A program made the position numbers and the translations under genes. From assembly GCA_027575765.1 (NCBI GenBank), contig JANBPT010000633.1, positions 1 to 27,737 on the forward strand: DNA of 27,737 nucleotides, read 5' to 3'. Shown here one piece after another: positions 1 through 10,204 of this stretch (position 1 is its first letter; each line of letters opens with the position of its first letter). The DNA comes from Tieghemiomyces parasiticus (Eukaryota > Kickxellomycota > Dimargaritomycetes > Dimargaritales > Dimargaritaceae). The notes under the pieces were generated by a model. It had not been told where the DNA came from and did no database searches. It saw nothing but the letters and a program-made list of their open reading frames with translations.

Positions 1-1300
1 ATGGTGAGCAAATTAAGCTAATGGAAAGACACCGAGATGACGAAGGTAAATGCGGCGTTGGCAGATGTGGACAGTGCTACCTTGCGCCTGTCGGACGCTT
101 CCCTTGGTGGGCCGGGGTGCTGCGGGAATGAGAAGCCTCTGAAGCTTGGGCCTCGGGTGGTCGTGCTGCTGGGAAGACCCGATGGTATCGGGCGCAGGGT
201 CCCTCCTCTCCCGCTCCAGGCCAAGTGTGGGGGAGAGAGGCGTGAGAGTATTGTTTATCCGGGGAAACTGGCTTCAACCTGAGCAGTGACCAGTACATTC
301 CTGCTAACTGGACATACCGGACGGGCATTACTGTTGCCACCTGATATTTGGAGCAGGGTCTCAAGTATAATTCATCGGCAGCTATTGGGCAATTGTACTG
401 GGTTGAGGGTATTGCCTACGGAAACCAGCCCCCACAGAGGGGTAGTGGTAGACACCCACGCTGAAAAGCGGAAATGATACTGGATTGGCCATATCCATGC
501 CACGTCCTGGGGGAGGGGGTAGGAATATGGTTCCGAGAAAGGAACACCTATGGCTGCTCACCTCCCTTGCCTATTCATTCTACAGGCCTGGATCCCGAGA
601 CTGGCATTCTCGTCGCATTTCGAGCTTCCCGATCGATACCCCCCTAATGGGACAACGGGGGTCTGTCAGTCAGCGTTGCGGGCAGCACACGAGCTCGGGT
701 TGGACCCGGCTCCGGTGGCTGTTAGTCGGCAGACTGGCCATGAAATTGAGTCTGCCTGCATCAGAAACGCGACGCCTATCGCTCGATCAGCACAACCTAG
801 CCCCTGGCCGCACACTTCGTCATTTATACCAGACCGCGACGCACCAGGAGGGGGGAGGGGGGCCAACGCCGATTCACCTTTTCGCTCAAAGGTAACGGAT
901 AGGGTTGTCTGCAGGGCGTAGGCGATGAGATCTAGGTGAGAAAAAGGGGAGGGACCCTTGCATCACCTTCCCCTTCCACCAAGTACACTCGATCGCTGGT
1001 TGCCGGCCAAAATGCTGATGCAGCCCTTTAACCGGCAGCGGTGGACGAGCGCAGGTAGCAGAAAAGGCTGGAGTGAGCATTTAATCTGCCCAATACAGCT
1101 GTTTAAATAGTTGACCCGCGACCAACCCCATCCTGACAACAGCGCAACCATTGCAGAGACTGGGGCTCTGGAGCGGCCCTCGAGCATCATCAGCATGCGC
1201 TTACTCCGCCCATCGTGGACCCACCCGGTCCGTAAGACTCATTGTCACTTTTAAGGTCTTTTCAGTCAGACACCTCCACCTCCAAGCAACAGTCCACCCA

Positions 1301-1334
1301 GGGTGGGGGGGGGTCCAGTTCCCCCCCCCCATCT
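1301..1334. repeat. G-run/C-run inverted repeat (potential hairpin)
   Basis: A run of nine G (1305-1313) is followed after seven bases (TCCAGTT) by a run of ten C (1321-1330). The flanks GGGT and ATCT extend the pairing with two wobble pairs. A transcript could form a very stable hairpin, and the DNA could also form quadruplex or i-motif structures. Function is unknown. Confidence 0.7.
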
Positions 1335-3354
1335 AGGCCTTGTCACTTGCACCTTCCTTGGGCATGTCCGATATACGGTTGGTCCGCGCAGTGAGCGGCA
1401 AAATGAAATCCGGATGGCAGTGTCGGCCGATTGGGGTGCCAAAAAAGGGTATTGTCCGACAAGCTGTGCAAGGTGGGGGGGGCGGAGCACCCTCAGTGGA
1501 CAGTGGAGGGAGATCGTGTCAGCCCGCCCCATTGTCTCTGATTCTGGAGGCCATGGATATAGCGGAAGTCTGCTATGGTGTCTAAAAACCATTATTGACA
1601 AGCATTGGGGATGGCATTGGGTCAGAAGCGATTGGATGAAAGATTGGCCTGTGGCCATTCCTTCCACTGCGACAAGATTTGAACAGGCTGTAGCCCTCAC
1701 TGGTGAGCAGTAGCGACGCAGCAAACGTGGGGTGCGAAGGAGGTGAATTTAGGGAGTGGGGTTGGGAGATGGGGTTTACAGCTTCTCCACATCGAGCCTC
1801 ATCCCCGCCCCCTTAGCCTGATGGGCTGAGAGGCTATGGGGTCTGATCGGAAAACTACTAATGAATGCCTGATGGTCGGACACTGTCTACCCAGGAACAA
1901 AGTCGGCTGACGCCTGATGAAGCACCGAAATGAGCCCTCCTCTCCTTTTTTATCCCTTTTCCTTGTCCCTCCTTCTTCCCATAACAGCTTATTATCAGCC
2001 CCTCCTCCCAGTCGGGTGACATTCCTATTCAATTGAAGTAAATGGGATCACTGACTCTCCTTTCTGGCAGCGATATTGGCAACCCCTCCCCGAATGGCTC
2101 GCGTTCACAACTGCCAGGCGAATAAACTCAGCGGGGGGGCAGAAGCTCTAAAGATCAGATCGGAAGGAGGGTGAGGTTAAACGCGTGACGTGGGGGACGA
2201 GGGCCGTCACCATGCCTGTATGGTCTCGATGAGATCTCCCCCTTACACGTATTGGAGACATCCGTGCTATATTGAACTCACTACGAGCCCAGTAGGGGGG
2301 GGGTAAACTAATGCATTGCATATCAATACTCATGGAGGAGTCGGTTTATTCAACGTTGCGCAATAGCCTCGACTCTCATTAGTGGCGTAAGGCCGTTGTA
2401 TACCCTACTTGTGATATACAAGAAACCCCCCCCCCAATCAATACCCATGACTTTCCCAAGGTCAACCAATGAAGCAAAGATACATGAATGATTTCAGCTA
2501 CGCAAGGCTGCCTGATTTTTCCCCGCCCTCCGGAGTCCTTGCCCGCATCAACTCGGCGTGGAAGACCGACAAACATATTCCTTCACGGGCTCCTTAACTT
2601 CGTGATAGCTTGTAGCATGCAATGGCCGGCTTGAAACAAACACCAAGTGACATCTAGAACCGAAAGCGATGGGGAAGGGAAAAGGGAAGCTCATGGCGAG
2701 GTCCTTGGGTTGGGTTGGACACTGGCCAATTCATTGGCTAAGTGCAGCGGGTCAGGATTACCAGGTGGACCAGCGTCCCCCTGTTTCGTAGAAACCGTTT
2801 CTAGGAGGGTTTGGGCTATGTTGCATCGGCCCCCGCTCCGATTCCAATGGTAATTCTAATTGATAAGCTATACCAGGTTGAATAGGCCTGTGGGAGAGAC
2901 GGGAGCGGATCTCTAAGCAAGGAAGCGGGCTCCAGATTGGACACTAGCTCGCTTAGGTCGTGATCCAGCGGACCAGCCACTGTATCAAGGGAACATCGGT
3001 GTTGCCACTCCACGCTCAGTCTGGCCCTAGCCATAGTTTCCCTTGCGACACGCTTGGCGGTCATCACAAAAAGTGCGCATTAGTTGGTACTTGAGGGTGG
3101 CGGCCGCTCGCACCTGTGGGCTCTATACATGGGCCGGCAACGGTGGCCAGGATCAGGGCATTCACTCTGGAGACGAAATGGCCCAGACACCCTCCTCTGC
3201 GCTATTCTGGTATCGGGTAGCCGAGCTGGCTGCTCAATCCCGTAGCAGCACTCTGACGTCACGCGGACGGAAACCTCTTCCAACTGCCCACCCGCTTCAG
3301 CAATATGAAACTGAGCCACAGAGCAGCTGGCCTTCAGGCCTAGGTGCCTAGATG

Positions 3355-3378
3355 TATGTGTGTGTGTGTGTGTGTGTG
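3355..3378. repeat. TG dinucleotide microsatellite
   Basis: An almost perfect TG tract of about twelve units lies in noncoding DNA. It is a simple repeat, probably length-polymorphic. Confidence 0.9.
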
Positions 3379-4690
3379 AGGATTGGTGAGAGAAGGTGCT
3401 GTGTGCTCTTAAGGCTCTGCTAATCAAGCGTCCGGGACTCCGACTATCGGGAACTAGACCCGAATGTGCCGATGGACGCCGAAAAATAAAGGGGGGGCCA
3501 AGCCAGCGTTGGACACACCCCAGCCGGTTGGTCCGGTCCGCTTGAGCTTGGGTTGTAATCCCCCTTATTGTGTGGAAGGAGGTGAGGTGAACGGCGACGT
3601 GAGAGGCCGAACACGGAAGGGCGGAATATTTTCAAAGGCCTTGGTAGGCCAGGTGGGGATGGGGGAGGTAACCGTGGTTCTAGGCCGTCATCTGTAGGTT
3701 CGGTACCCAGGTGCACCATTGCGGCGGGTCCGGTGCTCCCGAGCCGGGCGTGTACCGGCCGGGCAATAGACCCCACGGAGTACGCTATGCTACTAAAGCA
3801 GTGCCCACGGCAGCCCTGGTAATAGGGGTGGGGTACCTGCAGGTTTTCATTCTTTGCTGGAAAAAGAGGGAGATCACCCTCCTGGAGGCCACCGCTCCCT
3901 CTCCCTAATCCTCGTTAAGCGAGCTTCGCAGAGATCGTGGAACCCCTCCATTTTCCCAATTTGGCGGATGTGAATTAGGGCGCGGTCGCCCTCATTTCTG
4001 ATGAGGAATTCCCTGCTAGTCAGCCCTTAAGACGGCTTGATCTCTCTGGCACTCTCCAGTGTCTACTGGCTCCATTTGATTCTCAAATTTATACGGACTT
4101 TCTCCCCGCACGGTGCCATCTCTCTACCCCCATAGGCTTCTTGCATCGAAGCAGCCAACGACGTCGTCGATTGCTGCCGCTGGCCATCGTCTTATCACGG
4201 TTTATCCTAGGCCGGAACTATTGCTCTTTACGCCCCAGTTGTCATGGATACGTGCCTGACCCTCACTTTGCTACGTCAATGCCCCTAGAGTGTCAGGTGT
4301 AGGCGTGTCCAGCCCAGCTTCGGTGCGTGATAGCAGCTTCAATTACTATGCCGTTCCGGCCCGGCATAATGTTAAGCGTGGGTAGCCCTCAGCTAGGGCA
4401 TTATGAACCACCAGATAATGGCCGGGACCCGAGGGCCGCCGTACATGAGGAGACCTGCTATGGCCCGCTGACAGCAGTCCCTATTTCCCCCGCTTGGCAT
4501 CTCCCCCCCCCCATTTCCGACTTCATGGCGTTGAAGGGGGACGAGGCTCAGAGCGCGCACCATCGGCTGTGGACAGTGTAAACCCCGATTTCTAATGGCC
4601 AACCGACTGCGCCGGCAGGTGAACCCGTACACCGTGGGGGCAGCTTGTCCAATCATAGGCCTGCCGCCCTCACCCTCGCAGTCTTCTGCT

Positions 4691-5564
4691 TATTTTCCCA
4701 CTAGCTAACGCCCCTCTGAATACCCTGTCCTGTCAATATCTCCTTCCCCGTGGTCCCCGATCAACACCGATTTCCAATTTCCCCATATCCCCTCCCCGCC
4801 TTACCTATACACATACCCACGCACCGCAAAACTAGACGTATAAATACTGCCATCTGCCCCCGCCGCTCAGTAGGCTCCGGTGCCCATCTTAATTACCCAG
4901 TCTGGCTTCGAAACCTGCGATCTGCACCAAAACCGGCATCACTCGATCCCAAGCCGTGCCGTTCTCCCATTTGCCACTTGGCCGTTTTTCTATGCGGTCA
5001 TCCTCACGTGTCAGTGCTATACTGCCGATCCCAGCCAAACCTGTTTATTTCGTTTCTAATCGACTGCCCCCCCACGACTTCTAAATCATCGGCGCCCAAC
5101 TGGCAACTGTTAAGGTCTAACAGTCAATCATATCCTGTTCACGTTCATGCCAAGCTGAGCGACCGTTGAATCCCACCAATGTAATACCCCTCCCCTCCCT
5201 TCCGTCATCCAAATTAGTTTCCGACAGCCCCCCCCGGCATTCCTACGTCACAGCTCGACACCCGTCGACTTGGTAGTCACGTCGGCTACAAATCGAACAC
5301 CGTCAATTGAATCATCCTCGTTCGTGCTTAATCTACCGTCGGCCTTCAAACTCTCCAATTCTACCTAACGAATAGAAGGGCGATCTTCAGGCCCAAAGTT
5401 TCACCCGCTCTGCAAACCTTTCACCCCTTTCCCCTGCCTAACTGATCGACAGTGTTCCCCTTCACATATCACGACTCAGGGTCCGTCCATTCCCTTTTTG
5501 GACGGCCAAGCGTTTCCGCCGACAACCGGTCCCACTACATCGTCTTCGTCACCTGCGGGCCATC
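4691..5564 (+). promoter_or_regulatory. Upstream region of the LON-RING gene
   Basis: This pyrimidine-rich stretch precedes the LON-RING start codon and contains no convincing gene. It holds a TATAAATA at 4839-4846, a CACGTG at 5005-5010 and C runs at 5068 and 5228. If the TATA is used, the leader would be about 700 nt unless it is spliced; I could not place a leader intron. The 139-residue open frame at 4750-5169 has no recognisable motif and is treated as chance. Confidence 0.35.
4839..4846 (+). promoter_or_regulatory. Possible TATA box (TATAAATA)
   Basis: This is a consensus-like TATA element in a noncoding stretch, about 720 bp before the LON-RING start codon. The distance is long, so assignment to that gene is tentative. 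Confidence 0.3.
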
Positions 5565-7388
5565 ATGCCACTGAACTCGTTTGCGTCTCGGGTGCCCGGA
5601 GCGTCCCTCGTCCCTTCACTGGGTTCATCCTACCCTGAAACCTTACCCGACCTTTCGGACACTCTGTCACGGATACTAGCTGTCCTACAGTGCACTAGCT
5701 GTCGGCAGCTCGTGTCTGCCCCGCTCACCCTTCCTTCAGGTGACACCGTCTGTCGCGCCTGTCTGCCGGCGGAATGCAGGCCCAAGCCTCGCATCAACAT
5801 CACCGCCGTCAATGTCGTCAGGGCTGTGGAGGACTTTGCGAACAAATACGCTGGCTATCTGCGACGCTGCCAGGCTACTCGTGTAGTGGACCATTCCCCT
5901 TACCTGCCCGCCTACCGGGACACTGCGGCCGGCCTAGGAACTGGGGAAGCTTCAAGCCCGGAATGTTCTTCCTCATTCACCTCCTCCCTCTCCTCGAGCC
6001 CCTTCACCACGCCGGTCGCGTCGTTTCCTACGGTCAACTCGGCCCGCGACGACCGGCAGTCGACCACTCCGGAACCCCAGTTGACTCCGCCGCTTCCGGC
6101 GGTCCACCGCATCGAACCCGCGACTTGGATCACCCTCCGGGACACCGTGGCAACCGAAGCAGAATGTCAAATCTGCTACGCCCTGCCGTACCACCCGGTT
6201 ACCACCAAGTGTGGCCACACCTTCTGTCGCTCCTGTCTGTTACGTACCCTCGACCACAGCAATTACACGTGTCCGTTGTGCCGACGTAATCTAGACCGCT
6301 TTGCCGTCTATGTGAACCACCCAGCCAACTCAATGTTGGAGGCCCTGTTCCAGCTGCTTCTACCGGATCTCTACAGCGAGCGGGCCCGCCAGGACGACAT
6401 TGACCAGCACCACGACCCGTCCGAGTACCCGATATTTCAGTGCACGCTGATCTTCCCGCACTTGCCCTGTCAGCTCCACATCTTCGAACCCCGCTATCGT
6501 CTCATGATTCGCCGCTGTCTGCTCACCAGCCAGCGCCAGTTCGGTATCTGTCTCCCGGCCCCACAGGGGTCTGGCCACGATGTCATGCCCTACGGCACCA
6601 TGCTGCAGATTGAGTCGTTACGAATGCTTGATGACGGTCGTTTCCTCGTGAAGACCCGCGGGCTTTATCGCTACAAGCTGCTAGACTGTCGGACTCGCGA
6701 CGACTACCTGGTAGGTCAGGTTCAGCGTGTAGACGATGAGGACATTGACGAGGTCGAGGCCGAGTACCAGCAACTCACCGTCCCAGCCATCTCTCCGGAT
6801 CCGGTGTCAGTGACGGCCGTGGCCGTCGCACCCGTAGAAGAGAGTGAGGAAGCAGCTCGCGTGGACACCAACTGCACTCACGTGTCTGAGACCGCCTCCG
6901 AACCGGCCAGTGCTCCGTTGGCCCACCACCAGCCCTCCCGGACACTGCCAGCCATTGCCCGCCACGCCCGTCGTATGCGCCGTGCCTCGCCCTACCCATC
7001 TGCCGGCTCTACGGCCACTTCCAGCACACCACAGCCCCCATTACCGACACCGGGCGTGGCCACCACGGTCAGGTCCGCCCCCACGGCTTCCGTCGCCACC
7101 ACCCCCAACGTTGCCTACCTCGTACATACCTGCCAGCAGTTCCTACAGATCCTACACGCTCAGCGCGCGCCCTGGTTCATAGAGCGCATGCGGACTAGTC
7201 TGGGCCCTATCCCCAACACGCCGACCCAGTTTTCGTTCTGGATGGCGGCCGTTTTGCCCATCGAACTGACCGAGAGCTACAAGCTGCTCCAGGTCACGTC
7301 TGTGCGCCAACGACTGCACATGATCTGCCGCTGGATCGAGCAGATGCGCGCCGTGTGGGGCCTCTCGGGCAACTGTTCTGTGATGTAA
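5565..7388 (+). CDS. LON-RING protein, CrgA/LONRF type, probable E3 ubiquitin ligase
   Basis: The single-exon frame encodes 607 residues. A C3HC4 RING lies at about 201-239 (C201, C204, C216, H218, C221, C224, C236, C239). A LON substrate-binding domain starts at about 288 (FPHLPCQLHIFEPRYR) and resumes near 513-600 (FSFWMAAVLP). The two parts are separated by a Ser/Pro/Ala-rich insert at about 405-512. Before the RING, paired cysteines at 43/46 and 63/66 look like a degenerate first RING. There is no ATPase or protease part, so this is not the Lon protease. RING plus LON is the arrangement of animal LONRF proteins and of fungal CrgA, a ubiquitin-related repressor of light-induced carotenogenesis in Mucor. 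The last four residues, CSVM, form a CaaX box predicting farnesylation, which I recall is also described for CrgA. The role as a ubiquitin ligase is inferred from the family; the target is unknown. The start is the first ATG of the frame, in context GCCATCATGC. Confidence 0.9.
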   Translation: MPLNSFASRVPGASLVPSLGSSYPETLPDLSDTLSRILAVLQCTSCRQLVSAPLTLPSGDTVCRACLPAECRPKPRINITAVNVVRAVEDFANKYAGYLRRCQATRVVDHSPYLPAYRDTAAGLGTGEASSPECSSSFTSSLSSSPFTTPVASFPTVNSARDDRQSTTPEPQLTPPLPAVHRIEPATWITLRDTVATEAECQICYALPYHPVTTKCGHTFCRSCLLRTLDHSNYTCPLCRRNLDRFAVYVNHPANSMLEALFQLLLPDLYSERARQDDIDQHHDPSEYPIFQCTLIFPHLPCQLHIFEPRYRLMIRRCLLTSQRQFGICLPAPQGSGHDVMPYGTMLQIESLRMLDDGRFLVKTRGLYRYKLLDCRTRDDYLVGQVQRVDDEDIDEVEAEYQQLTVPAISPDPVSVTAVAVAPVEESEEAARVDTNCTHVSETASEPASAPLAHHQPSRTLPAIARHARRMRRASPYPSAGSTATSSTPQPPLPTPGVATTVRSAPTASVATTPNVAYLVHTCQQFLQILHAQRAPWFIERMRTSLGPIPNTPTQFSFWMAAVLPIELTESYKLLQVTSVRQRLHMICRWIEQMRAVWGLSGNCSVM

Positions 7389-7787
7389 ACTCGGTCCGAT
7401 ACATCTCACACGGGTGGCAATCGGCAGCCCCTCCTATTTTTTTTTTCTTGGTACTATTTTAATATCTGTGCCATCTTCCCCTTTAGTGTCGGCTCACCCG
7501 CGCAAGCCTTTGCATCACTTTCCATTGCGTCCTCATTGACCGAAACCCTAGCCTTATATTTAATTCTATCATGGCCACATTGTGCTAGCGCACTCACTTC
7601 CCTCCACTCACGCAACTGGTATCCCAGATATTCATGTTCATCCTCACCGTCACCTCCTTACCCACTCCGGCCGCACGCTACCATTGCACGTCTACACCAT
7701 CCTTTTCACCTTCTACTCGCGTACCCTGCCATTCATCATTGCCACTCCTCCCTCAAGCACGCCACTGGAACACGTCTTGGTCTGTAC

Positions 7788-7793
7788 AATAAA
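7788..7793 (+). terminator. Probable polyadenylation signal AATAAA
   Basis: AATAAA about 400 bp after the LON-RING stop codon, preceded by TGTAC. A second AATAAA follows at 7806. It is the likely 3' end signal of that gene. Confidence 0.5.
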
Positions 7794-8181
7794 TCATTTT
7801 GCCAACAGAATAAACGGCAAACACCCTGCTGTTGCTAGTCCACAGTGTCGAAGCCATCATGCTTCTACCGGATGATGAACCAAAGTAGTTGACGGCCAAA
7901 CAACCTTTGGGCCCGTCGACGGACCCAATTGAGCCCTTTAAGGCCAAAGCAAGTCGGCAAGTGCAAGCGGGTGCAGGTGAGGTGGTATTGGTTGCTACCG
8001 CCGCCTTCTGTGCGACTGGGTTTGGCCTATCACGATGTGGCGTGGCCGAGGCAGACAAGGTGGACATCAAGTGAGAGGAGGAATTATTCCTCGCATAACT
8101 TCTAGTTTATGACGTTGTCCAATTCACGCTCGACCTGCCGTGCAACCATGACCCCCCCCTTTCCGCGGCTTATTTTTGTAC

Positions 8182-8187
8182 AATAAA
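8182..8187 (+). terminator. Possible polyadenylation signal AATAAA
   Basis: AATAAA preceded by TTTTTGTAC, the same context as the signal at 7788, and about 90 bp before the TATA box of the secreted-protein gene. It could end a longer LON-RING transcript or a small unrecognised gene covering 7889-8074. Confidence 0.35.
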
Positions 8188-8278
8188 GAGGAATCACGAT
8201 ATGGTGTGGCGTAGAAGGAGTAGGCAGGATGCAGCGCTTCGCGCCCCTCTCGGGGAAACCGTTGCCTCATCAGCGAAG

Positions 8279-8286
8279 TATATATA
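8279..8286 (+). promoter_or_regulatory. TATA box of the secreted-protein gene
   Basis: TATATATA lies about 170 bp before the start codon at 8453. A second TATATA lies near 8366 and a CACGTG at 8399-8404. A six-codon upstream frame (ATG at 8305, stop ending at 8325) could sit in the leader if transcription starts close to the TATA box. Confidence 0.55.
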
Positions 8287-8452
8287 TGAGCCGAGACGGG
8301 TGCCCATGTCTTTTCCTCCAGTTTAGCCCTGCCCCAATTGTGCCGACACTGTACAAAACCTGGTTTGTATATACCTGGTAAAGTGTACCCCCCCCCTGCC
8401 ACGTGTTCACACGCCGATACCACCAAAAGTTGCCGCCAGTTTGTTTCCCACC

Positions 8453-8956
8453 ATGGTTCGCATCGCACCTATCTTCTGCTTAGGCGTTGCCTTAGTGGGC
8501 CACGTCTTCGGCGACGGCGTTCCTGACGCAACTAACGGACAGAAGCGCCCAAGCCTTAAGCGCAGTGCCTCCGACTCGGGGCTCGTAGTTCCACAACTTA
8601 TGCAGCTAAACAATGAGTTTGCCAGGTTCTCGCCCGTGACCAAAATACACGGGGCGCCCAATCCCGTCGAAGCCCCTAGTCCAGCGAACAGAATGTTCCA
8701 GCGCCTAACGAAGGGCCAGTTGGGAACCCAAGAACTCAAGGGGCACCGTTCTTCGAGAAAAGGGGAACCCTCACCAAACTCGCAAAAAGTGGATCTATCG
8801 AAAGCAGGCCCGTTCCTCAAGATCGATGAGCCCAACACGATAGGCAAGTCGCTGGCACATAACCTGTTCTTGCTACCAGCATTTAAGAGGATGATGAGAG
8901 AGGGGAAGGATAAACCCCGTTTTTGGCACCATTGGAGCCATAAGACAGTGCGATGA
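8453..8956 (+). CDS. Small secreted basic protein, unrecognised
   Basis: The frame encodes 167 residues from an ATG in a strong context (CCCACCATGG). Residues 1 to about 20 form a classic signal peptide: a positively charged start (MVR), a hydrophobic core (IAPIFCLGVALVGHVF), then GDG. The only cysteine, C9, is inside the signal peptide, so the mature protein would have no disulfides. Dibasic KR pairs at 31-32 and 36-37 just after the signal could be Kex2-type processing sites. The rest is basic, with many Lys, Arg and Pro, and ends in a cationic Trp/His-rich tail (FWHHWSHKTVR). I do not recognise a family or domain. A TATA box upstream and an AATAAA 126 bp downstream frame it as a separate gene. 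Secretion is inferred; an extracellular signalling or effector role is possible but unsupported. Confidence 0.6.
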   Translation: MVRIAPIFCLGVALVGHVFGDGVPDATNGQKRPSLKRSASDSGLVVPQLMQLNNEFARFSPVTKIHGAPNPVEAPSPANRMFQRLTKGQLGTQELKGHRSSRKGEPSPNSQKVDLSKAGPFLKIDEPNTIGKSLAHNLFLLPAFKRMMREGKDKPRFWHHWSHKTVR

Positions 8957-9081
8957 GTATGGGAAAGGATGCGCTTCATTGAGTCAACCACTATCAACCC
9001 ATTGCGGCACCAATACTGATAGTCGAGCGGCCAGTATGAATCGTAGCGGGGTTTCCCGATGTGTGCCAAATGTGTTCCGGC

Positions 9082-9087
9082 AATAAA
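9082..9087 (+). terminator. Probable polyadenylation signal AATAAA
   Basis: AATAAA 126 bp after the stop codon of the small secreted-protein gene, on the same strand, with no other gene end nearby. Confidence 0.5.
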
Positions 9088-10024
9088 GGGCCTTGAAAGA
9101 TGAGGCAGAAAATGTTTAGAGTTGGAGGGCGATAGAAATCAAGGTAAGAGCAACGAGGATGTGTGGAACAACGGGAGCTACAAATACCAACCAATAGAGA
9201 AAGTACGTGGCAAGATGGAGAGGGAACACTCAAAGGCCGGAGTCCTCGGTTGATACGGCTGTCCTGGTCGTCTCCAGTAGGTGCATGAAAGGCACGCGTT
9301 ACGGGTGACCGGCTGTGTGTTGGTGTATGGCCCTCAGAGGGAGGAAGGGTGCGCCGGTCGGTATGGCGAGCAGCAATGACGCGGGGACGCAAGGTTGAGT
9401 GGCGAGTGGTTTCTGGACACCTCACCGCAGCCAATTATTTGTATGAAAATAGAAGTAGCTGGTTGTAGAAGAAATCCATACACAGATACGGGTTCGTCTT
9501 GGCGAAATGGCAATACTCTTTTGATATCATTGTACGGGACAGCACAAGTCAACCAAAAGATTTAATAAAGCTGAGCGGGGTGGTTGCTCCAACGATCCCT
9601 CCAACCCAAGCCAGTTCCTACCAACCACGGGCATTGGGAGGGATCCCATTAATACGCTGAAGTCCTGATCTATTGCCCAGAGGTAAGTAGAGCCACGCGT
9701 TCGCCGTGGCGCAGTCCTGATCAAAGCCGTACTAAGGCTGTCGGGCAAAGGGCCTTTTTGCTTCGTTCGTAACAGACCCAAGCGTCCCAAGGTGGACATT
9801 ATTGACCGCGTGCGTCCCGGCATTCACACGCTTCCCGTATCTTCTCGACTTTCCAAATCCGGGAATGGAATCGCTACCGCAGGCCAGGCCAGGCCTTTAG
9901 CCCCCCTCACACACACACACTGTATACCCGGACACCGATAGACACCGGCCTCCCTTCGCCCCCAGGAGCCACCGTCCTACTCTGCCTTCGCCTCGCCTCT
10001 CCCGTCCGACTATACCGACATTTC

Positions 10025-10030
10025 TATAAA
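10025..10030 (+). promoter_or_regulatory. Possible TATA box of the FYVE-RING gene
   Basis: TATAAA lies 180 bp before the start codon at 10205, inside a pyrimidine-rich stretch. A CACGTG occurs near 10125. Both are promoter-like, but neither is proven. Confidence 0.4.
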
Positions 10031-10204
10031 GAAAAGCCCCGTCAGTCATCCCTTGAGCCTTGGGTCCTAACGTCCGTCGTATACAGTTTATCAGCTGCCA
10101 CCTCGGGCCCGACTAGATACCTTCCACGTGGCTCCACATCTGGTCAGCTTCGCTGGGCCGAGTAGCCCCCCATTCACTAACCCTACGCCCTTTGGACAAG
10201 CGTC

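Larger units (their letters stand above)
1..4690. other. Long noncoding stretch, no gene supported
   Basis: I find no convincing coding region on either strand in this stretch. The open frames are short, overlap each other on opposite strands, and lack the domains and third-position bias of the recognised genes downstream. I recognised no tRNA, rRNA, transposase or reverse transcriptase motif, and no strong GTAAGT donor followed by a protein-like exon. What it does hold is homopolymer runs: G9 at 1305, C10 at 1321, G8 at 1475, G9 at 2295, C10 at 2426 and C10 at 4503. There is also a TG microsatellite at 3355. A multi-exon gene with very small exons, or a noncoding RNA, cannot be excluded. Confidence 0.6.
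7389..8278. other. Intergenic: LON-RING 3' region with polyadenylation signals
   Basis: There is no firm gene here. A T-rich run follows the LON-RING stop by about 50 bp (near 7437), and two similar signals occur: GTACAATAAA ending at 7793 and again ending at 8187. Between them, an open segment at 7889-8074 has protein-like composition but no ATG and a stop codon immediately upstream, so it would have to be an internal or terminal exon. I did not find the other exons. Confidence 0.5.
8957..10204. other. Intergenic stretch, no gene supported
   Basis: Short overlapping open frames on both strands show no motif and no consistent codon bias. AATAAA at 9082-9087 probably ends the secreted-protein transcript; another AATAAA lies near 9564. 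An isolated GTAAGT near 9682 has no coding sequence before it. The part from about 9830 is pyrimidine-rich, with a short CA repeat near 9908, and is likely the promoter and leader of the FYVE-RING gene. Confidence 0.5.

Noticed and set aside
1266..1724. 152-residue minus-strand frame in the gene-free stretch
   Set aside because: It runs through both homopolymer tracts, is opposed by a similarly long plus-strand frame, and shows no motif or codon bias.
4900..4930. CTTCGAAACC resembling a tRNA T-arm
   Set aside because: No matching acceptor, D-arm or anticodon stem could be laid out around it on either strand.
4750..5169. 139-residue plus-strand frame before the LON-RING gene
   Set aside because: Pro/Ser/His-rich composition expected of pyrimidine-rich leader DNA, with no motif; more likely promoter or leader.
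8407..9069. 220-residue minus-strand frame opposite the secreted protein
   Set aside because: It is longer than the plus-strand gene, but the plus strand has a signal peptide, Kozak-like start, TATA box and AATAAA in the right order; the minus frame has none of these. This remains the least certain strand choice in the window.
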